A stretch of DNA of 64,000 nucleotides from Saccharomyces uvarum. Its lineage: Eukaryota > Ascomycota > Saccharomycetes > Saccharomycetales > Saccharomycetaceae. Numbering within the stretch: position 1 is the stretch's first letter; each line of letters begins with the position of its first letter. Below are positions 8,900 to 20,200 of this stretch, in pieces. A program made the translations under genes and the position numbers. Location of the stretch: positions 310,001 through 374,000 of the forward strand of contig OX365929.1 of the NCBI GenBank assembly GCA_947243795.1, given 5' to 3'. The notes beneath the pieces are model-generated. The model was given only the letters and a program-made list of their open reading frames with translations, did no database searches and was not told the DNA's origin.

Positions 8900-10288
8900 A
8901 TGTTGGACATTAACCAATTTATCGAAGAAAAGGGTGGTAACCCAGAGCTAATCAGACAATCTCAAAAGGCTAGAAATGCCAGTGTCGAAATCGTTGATGA
9001 AATCATCGCTGATTACAAAGACTGGGTCAAAACAAGATTCGAATTGGATGAATTGAACAAGAAATTCAACAAAGTTCAAAAGGATATCGGTTTGAAATTT
9101 AAGAACAAAGAAGACGCTTCTGAATTATTAGCTGAAAAGGAAGAGTTGACCCAGCTCAAGAAGAAATTAACTGAAACGGAACAAGAAGAAGATAATGGCT
9201 TGAAGAAAAAGATCTTCCAAGTCGGAAATATCGTTCACCCATCTGTTGTTATCTCCAACGATGAAGAAAACAATGAATTGGTCCGTACCTGGAAACCAGA
9301 AGAATTAGAAACTGTTGGCCCAATCGCTTCTGTAACTGGTAAGCCAGCCAGCTTATCCCACCACGAAATCTTGTTGAGATTGGATGGATATGATCCAGAT
9401 CGTGGTGTGAAGATCTCTGGCCACAGAGGCTATTTCTTGAGAAACTATGGTGTTTTCTTAAACCAAGCTTTAATCAACTATGGTTTACATTTCCTCGCTT
9501 CTAAGGGATACATCCCATTACAAGCCCCAGTTATGATGAACAAAGAGGTTATGGCCAAGACTGCCCAATTATCTCAATTTGATGAAGAATTATACAAAGT
9601 TATTGACGGTGACGATGAAAAATATTTGATCGCTACTTCTGAACAACCTATTTCCGCTTACCACAGTGGTGAATGGTTTGAAAAGCCACAAGAGCAATTA
9701 CCAATCCATTACGCTGGTTACTCTTCTTGTTTCCGTAGAGAAGCTGGTTCTCATGGTAAGGATGCTTGGGGTATCTTTAGAGTTCATGCTTTTGAAAAAA
9801 TTGAACAGTTTGTCATAACCGAACCTGAAAAATCTTGGGAAGAATTTGAAAAGATGATCTCTTACTCCGAAGAATTCTACCAGTCATTAAATTTGCCATA
9901 CCGTGTCGTTGGTATTGTCTCTGGTGAATTAAACAATGCTGCCGCCAAGAAGTACGATTTAGAGGCTTGGTTCCCATACCAAAAAGAGTACAAAGAATTG
10001 GTCTCTTGCTCCAACTGTACTGACTACCAATCCAGAAACTTGGAAATCAGATGTGGTATAAAGAAAATGGGTGACAGAGAAAAGAAATATGTCCATTGTT
10101 TGAACTCTACCTTGGCTGCTACCCAAAGAGCTTTATGTTGTGTTCTAGAAAACTACCAAACTGAAGATGGTCTAGTTGTCCCAGAAGTCTTGAGAAAGTA
10201 CATTCCAGGTGAACCAGAATTCTTGCCATTTATCAACGAGCTACCAAAGAACTCTACTTCTAGTAAAGACAAGAAAAAGAAAAATTAA
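8900..10288 (+). CDS. SES1: Seryl-tRNA synthetase, cytosolic
   Basis: A class II synthetase that charges tRNA-Ser. The length of 462 residues is that of S. cerevisiae Ses1. The N-terminal third is the charged antiparallel coiled-coil arm (about residues 30-110) that grips the long variable arm of tRNA-Ser. The catalytic domain shows the class II motifs: RNYGVFLNQALINYG (motif 1 region), SCFRREAGSHGKDAWGIFRVH (motif 2) and a terminal NSTLAATQRALCCVLE (motif 3 region). The C-terminus ends in a lysine-rich tail (SSKDKKKKN). Codon use is strongly biased to favoured yeast codons, as expected for a highly expressed gene. Confidence 0.97.
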   Translation: MLDINQFIEEKGGNPELIRQSQKARNASVEIVDEIIADYKDWVKTRFELDELNKKFNKVQKDIGLKFKNKEDASELLAEKEELTQLKKKLTETEQEEDNGLKKKIFQVGNIVHPSVVISNDEENNELVRTWKPEELETVGPIASVTGKPASLSHHEILLRLDGYDPDRGVKISGHRGYFLRNYGVFLNQALINYGLHFLASKGYIPLQAPVMMNKEVMAKTAQLSQFDEELYKVIDGDDEKYLIATSEQPISAYHSGEWFEKPQEQLPIHYAGYSSCFRREAGSHGKDAWGIFRVHAFEKIEQFVITEPEKSWEEFEKMISYSEEFYQSLNLPYRVVGIVSGELNNAAAKKYDLEAWFPYQKEYKELVSCSNCTDYQSRNLEIRCGIKKMGDREKKYVHCLNSTLAATQRALCCVLENYQTEDGLVVPEVLRKYIPGEPEFLPFINELPKNSTSSKDKKKKN

Positions 10289-10918
10289 ATGTAGTTAATT
10301 GCGAACCTTATATATCTGTCGTTTTGTTCTACTATTCTTTTTTCGAATGTATTTCTCTATAATAATTCTATATCCGTAGAGGTATATACATTATCCCTTA
10401 AATAACTTTACCATTCTCACGAAAATTAAAACGAATGGAAAATGAAGCCTTAATAATCAACATCAATTGAACGAACCATATCAATCATAAAGGAATAACT
10501 GCGTGTAGTCTCCAAAACAGTTATCTTTCTTAACCCAGACATATATTACACCCATTCATTCTACAAATAAATTTTCAATGTTTCCATTTCTTCCTCTCTG
10601 AGATCAGGCGGCGCCCAGTCCAGCGTACACTCTCTCTTTGTGCGGGCCCCAATCCTAGGCAGAGAAAATACATCAGCCGGAAGGCCTGGTCCGCGAAGCC
10701 TGGTTTTTCGGCCTAAGTGTAAAGGAACGAATTCGAGTTGGTCTCGCTCACGCGGATCTCGTAGACCTTCCTCTGCAGGGAAGCCTTCCACAATATTCAC
10801 TTTTTTCAAAATTGTAGACGGTGGTGGAACCAGTCTAAAAGGTAGTATACCTGCATCTTGTTTTGAAATTGTTAATGTTTGTTTAAAACGTCGAAAAGGA
10901 ACTTAAATAACCAGCGAG
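10289..10918. promoter_or_regulatory. SES1 3' region and RPS11A promoter
   Basis: These 630 bases contain a Rap1-type site (listed) and a fairly GC-rich block at 10605-10780. Antisense and sense frames at 10561-10809 and 10640-10906 fall in the position of the dubious S. cerevisiae ORF YDR024W and are not called as genes. Confidence 0.6.
10548..10560 (+). promoter_or_regulatory. Rap1-type site upstream of RPS11A
   Basis: ACACCCATTCATT differs at one base from the well-known Rap1 site ACACCCATACATT of ribosomal protein promoters. It lies about 360 bases before the RPS11A start. Confidence 0.65.
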
Positions 10919-11770
10919 ATGTCCACTGAATTAACTGTTCAATCTGAAAGAGCTTTCCAAAAGGTATGAATTTAACAACAATAGCGTATTGAAAGGATCT
11001 AATGAAATTTTACCACTATAATGAACTTCACACACAAGGGAATATAAACACGGGGCCTGATATGGAAGTGTCCGTACAGCAGACTGGCTTTAGAAACAAT
11101 TTCGTTCTCACCAGAACTTTTCGTAGCGACGGCCTACACAGATGAAAACTGCCATCTAATGTTTCGATATTTATGTTGGTGAATACCAAAGCAGAAACTG
11201 TGAAATAATCGAAAATAAAAGAATGCCAAGTGGACTTTATGGTGGATGAATGCAAGAGTAAATTTCCCTTTCTTTCTGTTAATATGATTGCGAACTATTT
11301 TACTAACTTTTGTATCATTATTATTTGATTTTTTTTTTTTTTAGCAACCACACATCTTCAACAACCCAAAGGTTAAGACCTCCAAGAGAACCAAGAGATG
11401 GTATAAGAACGCTGGTTTGGGTTTCAAGACCCCAAAGACCGCTATTGAAGGTTCTTACATTGACAAGAAATGTCCATTCACTGGTTTAGTTTCTATCCGT
11501 GGTAAGATCTTGACCGGTACCGTTGTCTCCACCAAGATGCACCGTACTATTGTCATCAGAAGAGCTTACTTGCACTACATTCCAAAGTACAACAGATACG
11601 AAAAGAGACACAAGAACGTGCCAGTTCACGTTTCCCCAGCTTTCCGTGTCCAAGTCGGTGACATTGTTACTGTCGGTCAATGTAGACCAATCTCCAAGAC
11701 TGTTAGATTTAACGTCGTCAAGGTCTCTGCTGCTACTGGTAAGGCTAACAAACAATTTGCTAAATTTTAA
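10919..11770 (+). CDS. RPS11A: Ribosomal protein uS17 (S11A), two exons
   Basis: A small-subunit ribosomal protein that binds 18S rRNA. Exon 1 is 10919-10963 ([15 protein letters not shown], 15 codons) and exon 2 is 11345-11770. Joined they give 156 residues, the size of S. cerevisiae Rps11. Exon 2 encodes the uS17 core [20 protein letters not shown]. The intron is 381 bases (10964-11344), with 5' site GTATGA, branch point TACTAAC at 11301-11307, a T-rich tract and 3' TAG. An ATG inside exon 2 (11417) would start a shortened frame and was rejected as the start. Codon bias is extreme, as in other ribosomal protein genes. Confidence 0.97.
10964..11344 (+). other. Spliceosomal intron of RPS11A
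   Basis: The 5' splice site is GTATGA (10964-10969), the branch point is a perfect TACTAAC (11301-11307), and the 3' splice site is TAG (11342-11344) after a T-run. The exon phases join without breaking the uS17 frame. The 5' site departs from the usual GTATGT at its sixth base. Confidence 0.95.
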
Positions 11771-12007
11771 GCTGATTTTAAAATTGGAATAAAACTTACA
11801 TAACTGTTTATTTTATAATTATTTGTATAATGTATCAAAAAATATAAATTCAATAATCTCCAATTCTGCGGAAGTAAAAGATATTATCAACTTGAGATTT
11901 GTGATCGATCTCTCCTGTTGATCCTATCCTAGTTTTTATAGATCAGGAACATACGTTGCACTTGTTATCTATTTAGTCTATATGTATCATTTCTGAGCTG
12001 TACTTTT

Positions 12008-13714
12008 TTAATTCATCTGTTCTAGCAGTATATTAATTATATCGGCCATAGGTCTTTCTTTGTAGTCTTCTATCCTTTCTCTCATCTGCTCGTAACATAA
12101 TCTAATTTCAAGACCGGTCCTTGAGGAATCAGGTTTAGATGCAGCTAAACCGTCCCAATCGATATTTGAGTAAGATATTTCAGTCAGCTGCTTCAGTTGT
12201 TCTAACAACCATTTCCTTTCGGAAGAGGGAATGCTCAACATACTCTTAGCGGCTTCATCAGTCACTAGTTTGTTCCATTTATAGCGACATTGTATACGGG
12301 ATCTTGTTCCACTCATCCGTTCACTCACCACAGTCCAGTTAATCATATCCTTGAAAGTAGGATTATCACTGATCTTCTTCCCCTTTGGGCCTCTGGTATA
12401 CATTTGGTTGTATCCATCTTCTTTGTTGGCAGCCTCAATTTCTTTGATCCTTTGGTAATTGTGTGCTTCTTCTATCATTTCGTTTACTACTGTGGTCAGT
12501 AACTCTTCTTCTTCCTTTGACCATCTTTTAGATCCTCTTTTGGAGCCACATTTCATGTAGTTTCTCCAACGATCTCTGCAATCTTCAGGCATCCTGCCCA
12601 AAAGATTTCCTACCTCAGTCCAGTGGCCTTCTTTTTCTAAACATAATCTTGCCAGTTCTTGATCTTCCTCTGGTGTCCATTTCCCACGCTGTTCGAAAAT
12701 ATGATATTTTCTTCTTATATGTTTATAAATTGAAGATCTAGTCCTATAAGACAGAACTTTGCTAATATTTGCCCAAAATCCATCTCTAATGACTCCATCG
12801 GTAGACCAAATTCTCTCACACATTTGCCGTCTATCTAGGTTTCTTATTTGCATGTATTTTTCAATGAATTGGTCCAAAGCATCTTCCTCGCTAGGACTAA
12901 ATTTCTTGCCTATGGATTTTGTAATAGCACCATCCACAGCTGACGCTTTAACAACATCTGATCGTAGTAACTCAGTAGCCTCTTTCTCCTCATCTGATAT
13001 TGGCTGCAGCTCTTCTAACTTAACATCTTTCTCCGGTATTCTTGCTGTTCGCTTGATGTAGCTGCCGTTACTTGAAATCCTCCCTAAATCAGCGTAGTTC
13101 TTGACAAGAGCATTATTAGCATTGTTTTCTTGTAAATTCTCGTCAACCTGTGTCGGTTTATTCGAATTCCTTACTAAGTATGCCTTCTCTGCATCCACAT
13201 ACTTATCGAAAGCTGTTTCAGCAATGAGATCATCGGGAGAAAATGTTGGTGTTGTCAGAGCATCGTCTAATGTTCTCAACTCTGGATCAAGGACCATTTT
13301 TATCTTTGCTTTTCTCTCTTTGAATTTTTTCGATTTGTGGTGTTTCTTCCTTTCAGATTTACTACCAGAACCGTCTTTATGGCGATTTTTCTTGTGCTTT
13401 TCCTTGACTGTACTGTTGTATGCAGCAGCAATGGCAGCCATAGCAACGGAATCTGGTTCAATGTCATCCAATTTGTGTGAGTTATTTGCGTCAGACGTCT
13501 TTAAATACCAGTCCATTTCAATATCCTTATCGTCATGAGACTTCTTCGAACCGTGTTTTTTCTTCTTGTCATGTTTCTTTGACCTCTTCTTACTCTTTTT
13601 GCCATGATCCTTTATGTCAACACCAACATACTTCAGTACCGCCTCTTCTACTGATTCCTTAGGATCTTTATCATTCTGGAATTTTTTTACGGCTGAGCTT
13701 GACGCACTATCCAT
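12008..13714 (-). CDS. NSI1: Myb-domain rDNA silencing / RNA polymerase I termination factor
   Basis: Nsi1 (Ydr026c) binds rDNA terminator sequence, helps RNA polymerase I termination and supports rDNA silencing. It is related to Reb1. The 568 residues compare with 570 in S. cerevisiae. The N-terminal 150 residues are lysine-rich with repeated KKSKKRSKKHDKK-like stretches. The Myb/SANT-like repeats lie in the C-terminal half: FWANISKVLSYRTRSSIYKH, GKWTPEEDQELARLCLEKEGHWTEVGNLL with MPEDCRDRWRNY, and RWSKEEEELLTTVV. It is convergent with RPS11A. Confidence 0.94.
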   Translation of the reverse strand: MDSASSSAVKKFQNDKDPKESVEEAVLKYVGVDIKDHGKKSKKRSKKHDKKKKHGSKKSHDDKDIEMDWYLKTSDANNSHKLDDIEPDSVAMAAIAAAYNSTVKEKHKKNRHKDGSGSKSERKKHHKSKKFKERKAKIKMVLDPELRTLDDALTTPTFSPDDLIAETAFDKYVDAEKAYLVRNSNKPTQVDENLQENNANNALVKNYADLGRISSNGSYIKRTARIPEKDVKLEELQPISDEEKEATELLRSDVVKASAVDGAITKSIGKKFSPSEEDALDQFIEKYMQIRNLDRRQMCERIWSTDGVIRDGFWANISKVLSYRTRSSIYKHIRRKYHIFEQRGKWTPEEDQELARLCLEKEGHWTEVGNLLGRMPEDCRDRWRNYMKCGSKRGSKRWSKEEEELLTTVVNEMIEEAHNYQRIKEIEAANKEDGYNQMYTRGPKGKKISDNPTFKDMINWTVVSERMSGTRSRIQCRYKWNKLVTDEAAKSMLSIPSSERKWLLEQLKQLTEISYSNIDWDGLAASKPDSSRTGLEIRLCYEQMRERIEDYKERPMADIINILLEQMN

Positions 13715-14083
13715 TTTATCTTTCTTCGTAACGTGATCAAAAACACCTACTTGCTCACTTACAAATGCTATTCTACGCCAGCTGTGTTATGAATGAGCTT
13801 ACACGCTACTATTGTGGGCGATGAGCTGTGAACCAACTGTCAGGGTAATTTAGGCGCGTTTTTATTAGAGCTGTAAAAGGTCCTTTCAACTTTATATTTT
13901 GAAAAACCTTGACCTTTCGCTGCTTGGCCATTATTTTTGGCCGCCTAAATTTGAAAAGGCAATAAATAGTATGAACACAATAGAAAAAGTGAATCTTTTC
14001 AGGAAATAACATCAAATATTTCGTTAATTTTAAAAAAAGTATATAATTGTACATAGTATGTGGTTTGATCCTTTTTATCATAT
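13715..14083. promoter_or_regulatory. NSI1 promoter / VPS54 3' region
   Basis: A 369-base gap between two minus-strand genes. The plus strand contains a short palindrome-like GGCCATTATTTTTGGCC at about 13925-13942. No gene is seen. Confidence 0.5.
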
Positions 14084-16765
14084 TCATACAGGTGGTGGAG
14101 GGGCATTAGCCATGTATATTTTATTCGATGAAGTTTGATATTGTCCCAACAAGCTTGTATAATGGCTCGGATCAAACGGTTCAAAATCCTTGCTAGAGTT
14201 GGAAAGCCTTCGGTAAAAACTCTGAACAATTACCACAAATTCAGCAAGACAATCCAATGATTCTCCCAGGATAGATAAGTTTCTACCCGTTTTTAGAAGC
14301 GAGTTTCCAGGTTGTGTGACGGAAGCCATGGCGCTACTATTATAATATTGTAGTACATCGTAGCACGACTTCTCAAAATTCGGTAAATACATAGAAGGAA
14401 GGTTTATTGAAAGCACCATCAACTCCTTTATAGTTTCAATGGCAGTGAGTAGAGAACTACTTGCCACAAATGTTTTATCGCCAACAACAACCGATTTCCT
14501 ATGACCTTGAGATGCTTCATCCCCTTCCCCTTTGTTTTTGTCTTCACTTCCGTTGTTTTCGGAAGCATAGAAGCTTCGTGTCATGTCTAAAATAGCTGTC
14601 CATCTTAATGGGTCTATGTCTATGCTGGATATAATATCATTAACATCGCTTTGAATGGACGGAATGACGATATATGGTACCCATTTTTCGATGTCAATTT
14701 TTTTCTTTATATTGCGGTAGTTTTTTGAGCTTTGTGCGTTTGCATAATGTTTAATCTGGGACGCTAAAACATCACTTAAATATTTTGTTAAAAATTCCCC
14801 GCTTAATACTTCACACTCTTGAATAAAAATAACACATATGGCATAAAATTTTAGGAAATAGTCGTACCGTAATGATATGTTCAACTCTCTTCTTACAGCA
14901 ATAATTTTACCTGTACGTAGTTGAATAATTCTAATGATTTCATTAATACCAGTACGAATATCCAACTGCGTAATCATGTTGTGCTGGTTTTCGTTTGGGT
15001 TCTTCACTGATGCTAATTCATTGAGAGAGATATCTAATAGTAACTTTTGATGCCCATAAAGTCTTCGAAGAGCCTCTAACGCATGTGTGAATATATTTAC
15101 AAGCATGGACTGAAATTCAGCAGGTGTTTGCTCTTTAATTAGCCGTGAAAGTTTAGATCCGCTCGTAGAGCCGCTGTTAGATTGCTTCTCGTCGATAGTA
15201 TTGCCATCTTTATCGACTAAATATGCATTTTCTGTTGGTAGATAAATCTTTATAACAGATTTAAGCTCAGCAATAGACTTTTCTCTGTACAGGTCGAACG
15301 CACTGGTCAATTCTTCACATCTATTTAACTTGACTATTAATCCCTCTATCGCGGAGGAAAACGTATCGGTGAATATGGTCTGTTTTTTATCATTCGATCC
15401 GCTTTTTAGCCTATACAACGTCTCTTTGGTTTCGATTGATTGGCAAAAGGACTTCAAATCATCTATAAGAAGGTTCGATAACTGTAGGCTAAACTTCCCT
15501 CCTATCTCGATCTTCATGTTCGTTAAAAACTCTCTCGTTGCCGATAAGGCAGGTATGGTTTTCAAATCGCTCAGCTTATATGGCCATGGCCGGGTCCAGT
15601 TTTGAACATCTTCGTCATTTGAATCGTTACCCTTTATTAAACGATCGATAGATTTTATTAGTTCTAAACACGTATCGAATTTGTCTTCTTTATACAGCGC
15701 TTTACACTCATCCGTCTTGCTTAATACTAGTTTTGCTTGCAATAGTCCCTGTTCCAGTTTCTCTACATTCTTCCTCTTGAAAATCATCTCGAGATGCGAT
15801 ATTTTTTTTTCAATATTCTCTTCATCGATGGTCTTGATATTTTTGGATAATTCCTTTAGTTCGCTTATAGTATCATAAGCTCTTTTCTGAATATTGTCAA
15901 CCTCACTTAGCGCATGGAAGAATTTATGTGACGATTTGGATATTTCTGTAACCAGCAACGTTTCTACGATATCCAAGTAATCATTCAATTTATCTCTTAA
16001 CTCAAAAAAGGCCTCTTCCCTCTGTGCTTGTTCTTTTATATCTAGCTTCGCTAAAAACAAATCGATTCCATCCAGAACCTTGTGGAATGTTCGAGGGTTA
16101 TCTAATTGAAACTTGTCTGAAAAGTAGAAGTCGGGTACATTGCTTATCAGTTCAGAATCACTTTGTCTAAGGTTTTCTTCAAATGACTCTCCGTTTCTGT
16201 TGTCTTCTTCTCGAAGCTCTTTTAATTGCTCCATTTGATTCATGTTTCTTATATTGTTTGTACTTTGAAATATTTGATATTCACCCTTGATGTTCTCGAC
16301 ATAATCCTTCACGTGCGTTTTCCAGTGGTCATCAAGTTCTGTTTTGCTTAGGCTCACCGGTGGTATATCTGCCACAGTTGGATAATTCAGCCAGTTTTTC
16401 CTTCTTGTATTCATTACGATTTCATAAATAGAGTTGTTCCCTAATGGTGAGAAATCCATGGATCCACTATGCGTTTCGTTTTCAAATCCAAAAGATCTAC
16501 TATTTGCGATGGATATAGTTCTAGAATCAAAGCTTCTTCGCGGCGTTAATGAATCTAGACTCATTCTCGAAGATCTTCTCGCCTTCGGTGTGACACTGCC
16601 GGATATACTTAAAAGATCATCGTTGAGGGATGTATCGCCTTCTATATTAAAGGAAGCAGCATCACTATTCTTGGAAGGTGATCCCTCGGGTATGACGATT
16701 TTGGGACGAGTGCTTACCTTTCGAAGTCCCTGGCCTTTATTTTGAGGTGCTTCATTTACGGACAT
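14084..16765 (-). CDS. VPS54: GARP complex subunit, Golgi tethering
   Basis: Vps54 is a subunit of the Golgi-associated retrograde protein complex (Vps51-54), which tethers endosome-derived vesicles at the late Golgi. The chosen start (16763-16765) gives MSVNEAPQNKGQGLRKVSTR, aligning with S. cerevisiae Vps54 (889 residues); here it is 893. The N-terminal 150 residues are Ser/Arg-rich and probably unstructured. Coiled-coil forming sequence follows at about 200-420, and a helical C-terminal domain ends in NKIYMANAPPPPV. The frame is open for 62 further codons upstream (to 16951), described as a finding. Confidence 0.95.
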   Translation of the reverse strand: MSVNEAPQNKGQGLRKVSTRPKIVIPEGSPSKNSDAASFNIEGDTSLNDDLLSISGSVTPKARRSSRMSLDSLTPRRSFDSRTISIANSRSFGFENETHSGSMDFSPLGNNSIYEIVMNTRRKNWLNYPTVADIPPVSLSKTELDDHWKTHVKDYVENIKGEYQIFQSTNNIRNMNQMEQLKELREEDNRNGESFEENLRQSDSELISNVPDFYFSDKFQLDNPRTFHKVLDGIDLFLAKLDIKEQAQREEAFFELRDKLNDYLDIVETLLVTEISKSSHKFFHALSEVDNIQKRAYDTISELKELSKNIKTIDEENIEKKISHLEMIFKRKNVEKLEQGLLQAKLVLSKTDECKALYKEDKFDTCLELIKSIDRLIKGNDSNDEDVQNWTRPWPYKLSDLKTIPALSATREFLTNMKIEIGGKFSLQLSNLLIDDLKSFCQSIETKETLYRLKSGSNDKKQTIFTDTFSSAIEGLIVKLNRCEELTSAFDLYREKSIAELKSVIKIYLPTENAYLVDKDGNTIDEKQSNSGSTSGSKLSRLIKEQTPAEFQSMLVNIFTHALEALRRLYGHQKLLLDISLNELASVKNPNENQHNMITQLDIRTGINEIIRIIQLRTGKIIAVRRELNISLRYDYFLKFYAICVIFIQECEVLSGEFLTKYLSDVLASQIKHYANAQSSKNYRNIKKKIDIEKWVPYIVIPSIQSDVNDIISSIDIDPLRWTAILDMTRSFYASENNGSEDKNKGEGDEASQGHRKSVVVGDKTFVASSSLLTAIETIKELMVLSINLPSMYLPNFEKSCYDVLQYYNSSAMASVTQPGNSLLKTGRNLSILGESLDCLAEFVVIVQSFYRRLSNSSKDFEPFDPSHYTSLLGQYQTSSNKIYMANAPPPPV

Positions 16766-17286
16766 ATTCCGGATACTTCGCGAAAGATATGAGTCGTTCT
16801 TATAACCGTTTGAGGATGCTACTGGTGCCAGTGACCGTAAGATGTGGCTAAAGTTGACGTGCGCAGTATTTAGATTTATCTTTTCTATAGACTGATACTT
16901 ACTATTTTTCTTTAAAAACCCTTTAAAGATCGAAGAATAAAACATCAACAACGCTCTTTTTGAAAATCGTTAACCACGGATATATATGCCAAAGAGGTTC
17001 TTGTACATCTAACCATAATGTGTCACTAACGTAACAACCCCCCAGGGAACTACGCCAGTTTTTATACATGGGCACCCTGATAGATGCCATACATTGTAGA
17101 AATATATAGAGAAGTTCAGAAAACCTAAAGCTAATTTAATTGCGTATGTAATATCTCTCTCTGTGATTACATTTCGTCCTTGACAATATTTGCTAGTTAC
17201 AGCTTATATGAGCCCAAAATGTGGCACTGGTCTAAACTACCTGGACTCTCTGCTGTCTTTCCTGTTGCAGACTTTTTTTTTTCTTT
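16766..17286. promoter_or_regulatory. VPS54 promoter / REG1 3' region
   Basis: A 521-base gap. The first 186 bases are an open in-frame extension of VPS54. Beyond that no gene, RNA or repeat was seen. Confidence 0.5.
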
Positions 17287-20200
17287 TCAACTGTTAGTAC
17301 CACTACTGTTTTCTCGTTGTTTACCGTCAGTTTTTTTCCATGGATGTAAGTACTTGTTTGCCAAACCCTTTGCGTTTTGCATCACCTTCTGTAAGCTTTC
17401 GTTGCTTGAATCTGCCCCTAAAGTTTCTTTTCCTGCGGCTTGAGCGTTATCAGCATTCTTGTCTTTGGTCCTATCTGTGTTATCTATATGGCAATTTTCA
17501 AATCCTTTGGACAAGGTGTCAATTTCTGGTTGGTCCCGCTGGTCCATCATACCTCCTCCTGAAACGACAGATTTAATGGAGTCATTCCTCGGAGAAAAGT
17601 AACCTTCTATGGCAACATCGCTCGAGCCTACTTCGGCAGGTGAAGGAGTATTATTTACAATTCTAAAGCTCTGTGAGCTATCTGATGCATTTGGTTGCTT
17701 TGAGAGTGGTATTTTCTTCGGAATATTTACCGGGTTAGATGCTGAATTACTTATGGAAGCGTCTTGGTTAGTCAGTTGGTTGGTCACCAGCATCGGCCTT
17801 TGTTCCTCGTCGCTGCTACTCTCATCCTCACTATCTGAATTGAATATGAAGTTTCCTGAAGAGGAATTACGTTTTAATGGATACGGCCTAACAGCCTGCT
17901 GCGCATCCTTGTTTACGTCAGTTCTTCCTTTTATGAAGTCAGTAGGTTTTTTAGCCTGAGGTAAAGGAGTTACCGAAGAAAGTGGCTGTGCAATATCACA
18001 TAAAGAACCGGTAGAATCATCCCTTCCCAGTGATAAGGTTCTCCTTAGTGATAGTTCTCCGTCCTGGTTATTGTCTACCGCTTGGTTCTCACTATCTTCT
18101 TCTTCTTCGTCATCGCTGCTCTTATACTGGGAGTCTTCAATAAACTGTTGTTCGCTATCCGATGAAGAACTGTAGTTATCATCGTCATATAATAGCATGT
18201 GTGATCGATTTTGACGATTACTGTCATTAGCAGGAAATTTATTTGACTGTGTAGTTTTGTTTTTTTTGGACTGAACAGCATTGCTAAACTCGTAAGTCGA
18301 TGCATTGTCGTCGGCGATAGCCGTTTGTAGATCCATTCCTTCTGGAACATCTACAATATCACATGAATCCACTGGCAAAAAGCTTGAAGTGTCACCAGTG
18401 TAAACAGAATTATAGTCATATATGTAATCATAACCTCTGGATGTATTGACATTATGTGATACAGCATTACCATAACCATTGAATTCGCTGTTATCAGATT
18501 CTTCATCGGATCCATAATTCAAAGTTGTGTCAGGAAGTAGCTTTATTATAGGGCGCACATGATACCTTGAGGTGACAGATGAACCTATAGAAGAGTTATC
18601 TGTTATTGGTGAGTGAATTCCAGAATCAGACCTCCTTGAAAATCCAGCATTTATGTAAAGACCACCATGTTCTTCATCTTCCGAATGGGATGATGATGAT
18701 GAAGATGATGATGATGATGATGATGCATCATCATCGCTAACATCGCCATTACGGTAAGCGGAGCTAGTTGGATTCGACCTATCTTTAGTTGAAGAGCCTA
18801 ACAACGGAGTATTGTTATTGTTTATGGTAGTAACATTAGCATTATTATTAGCGTCAATATTTTCCTTGTCTCCATCATTATCGTCTGATTGAGATGCTGG
18901 ATATCGTAGCGCCATACATTGTTCCACTCTATCATTGAAATGTATATGTCTATTCTTAGTGGGTTTGTTGGGTTTTTCGCTTGGGCTTGATGTTAATATT
19001 GACGACAATCCTACCGAATTGTTTTCGTTATCTCTATTCAATCCAGACTTCGATGAATAAAGTTGGTGAAAGTTAGAGTGTAAAGACGAGTCCACGTTTT
19101 CATCTAAATAGTCAGTGTCATGGTCATTAGTATTATTCTTAAGAATACTTTTATCTGCTTGTGCAAATGACGGCGTTCTTTTAAGACGAAGGGCTGATTT
19201 TAAATTTGAAGTCTCCATATCCCTGTCATCGTTTTCATTTGGATTTGCCCCAAGGGAGTTCGGTATAGTAGAAGATTTTTTGTCTGTTCTTTCTGAAGGT
19301 TGGTTTTTCAAACTTACGTTACTATTGGACTTTTTCGGATAATGATAATATTGGGCGTTAACTTGGGCAGCCAAAGCATCAAAATCGTCGTGAACGTTTT
19401 TATTTCCATTGGGATCCATTATAACTGACGCATGCTTCATTTCTGTCATGTGTTTTCTTGCCTCGTTTAATTTCCATAGAGCATTGTCCTCTATAATTTC
19501 TGTGACGGTCCTTTTCTTCAATATTGGTTTAGGAGCTGCTGCTGGTGACTTTGATTTCTTAGTGGGCATTGTTATTCTTTTGGAATTTTCATCATCCGAA
19601 CCATAACCCCTTTCCAAATCATGTTCCTCCTCCTTTTGAACATTAACTTCGGAATCACGTACGATAGGCCCATACAGCCACGTGACATCGGAGTCCTTTG
19701 ACCAATTAACCACTTCAGGAGACACTGTTTTCAAATTGTTTCTCGCCTTTGCCCATGTTCTCCATGATGCGTTCTCTAATCTAGCAGCATTGACCAAATC
19801 TACGTCTCTTTTCTTTTTCTTCAAAATAATGTATTTCCAAGAATTAGAAATTTCTGACTCCTTCCATTGATGTGACAGATAGTCTACATGTCTTTCAGGT
19901 TCTACTACTACATCATTATCATCCTGTGGAATTAAGTAGCTATCATTATCTGCAGGTGGTGGAGAAACAGAGGTTGAGTGGTCGTGATAGTCATCATCGT
20001 AATCATCATCTGAAGAACTGCCTGAGGAGTTATCATCAGATGTGTTGTCGTAGTATTCATTTTCGTCATCATATAAATCGTCTGACCTTCCCAACAGTTT
20101 CTTAGTAGGATCAATATAGTCATCGAGTAGGCCCATCGATCTTGTTCTTTTAAGGTTAAAGGTTGATTTATGGAATTCATCATCGTTTTTCGCTTGAACA

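Noticed and set aside
10640-10906. Plus-strand frame upstream of RPS11A
   Set aside because: It occupies the RPS11A promoter at the place of the dubious S. cerevisiae ORF YDR024W and shows no family features.
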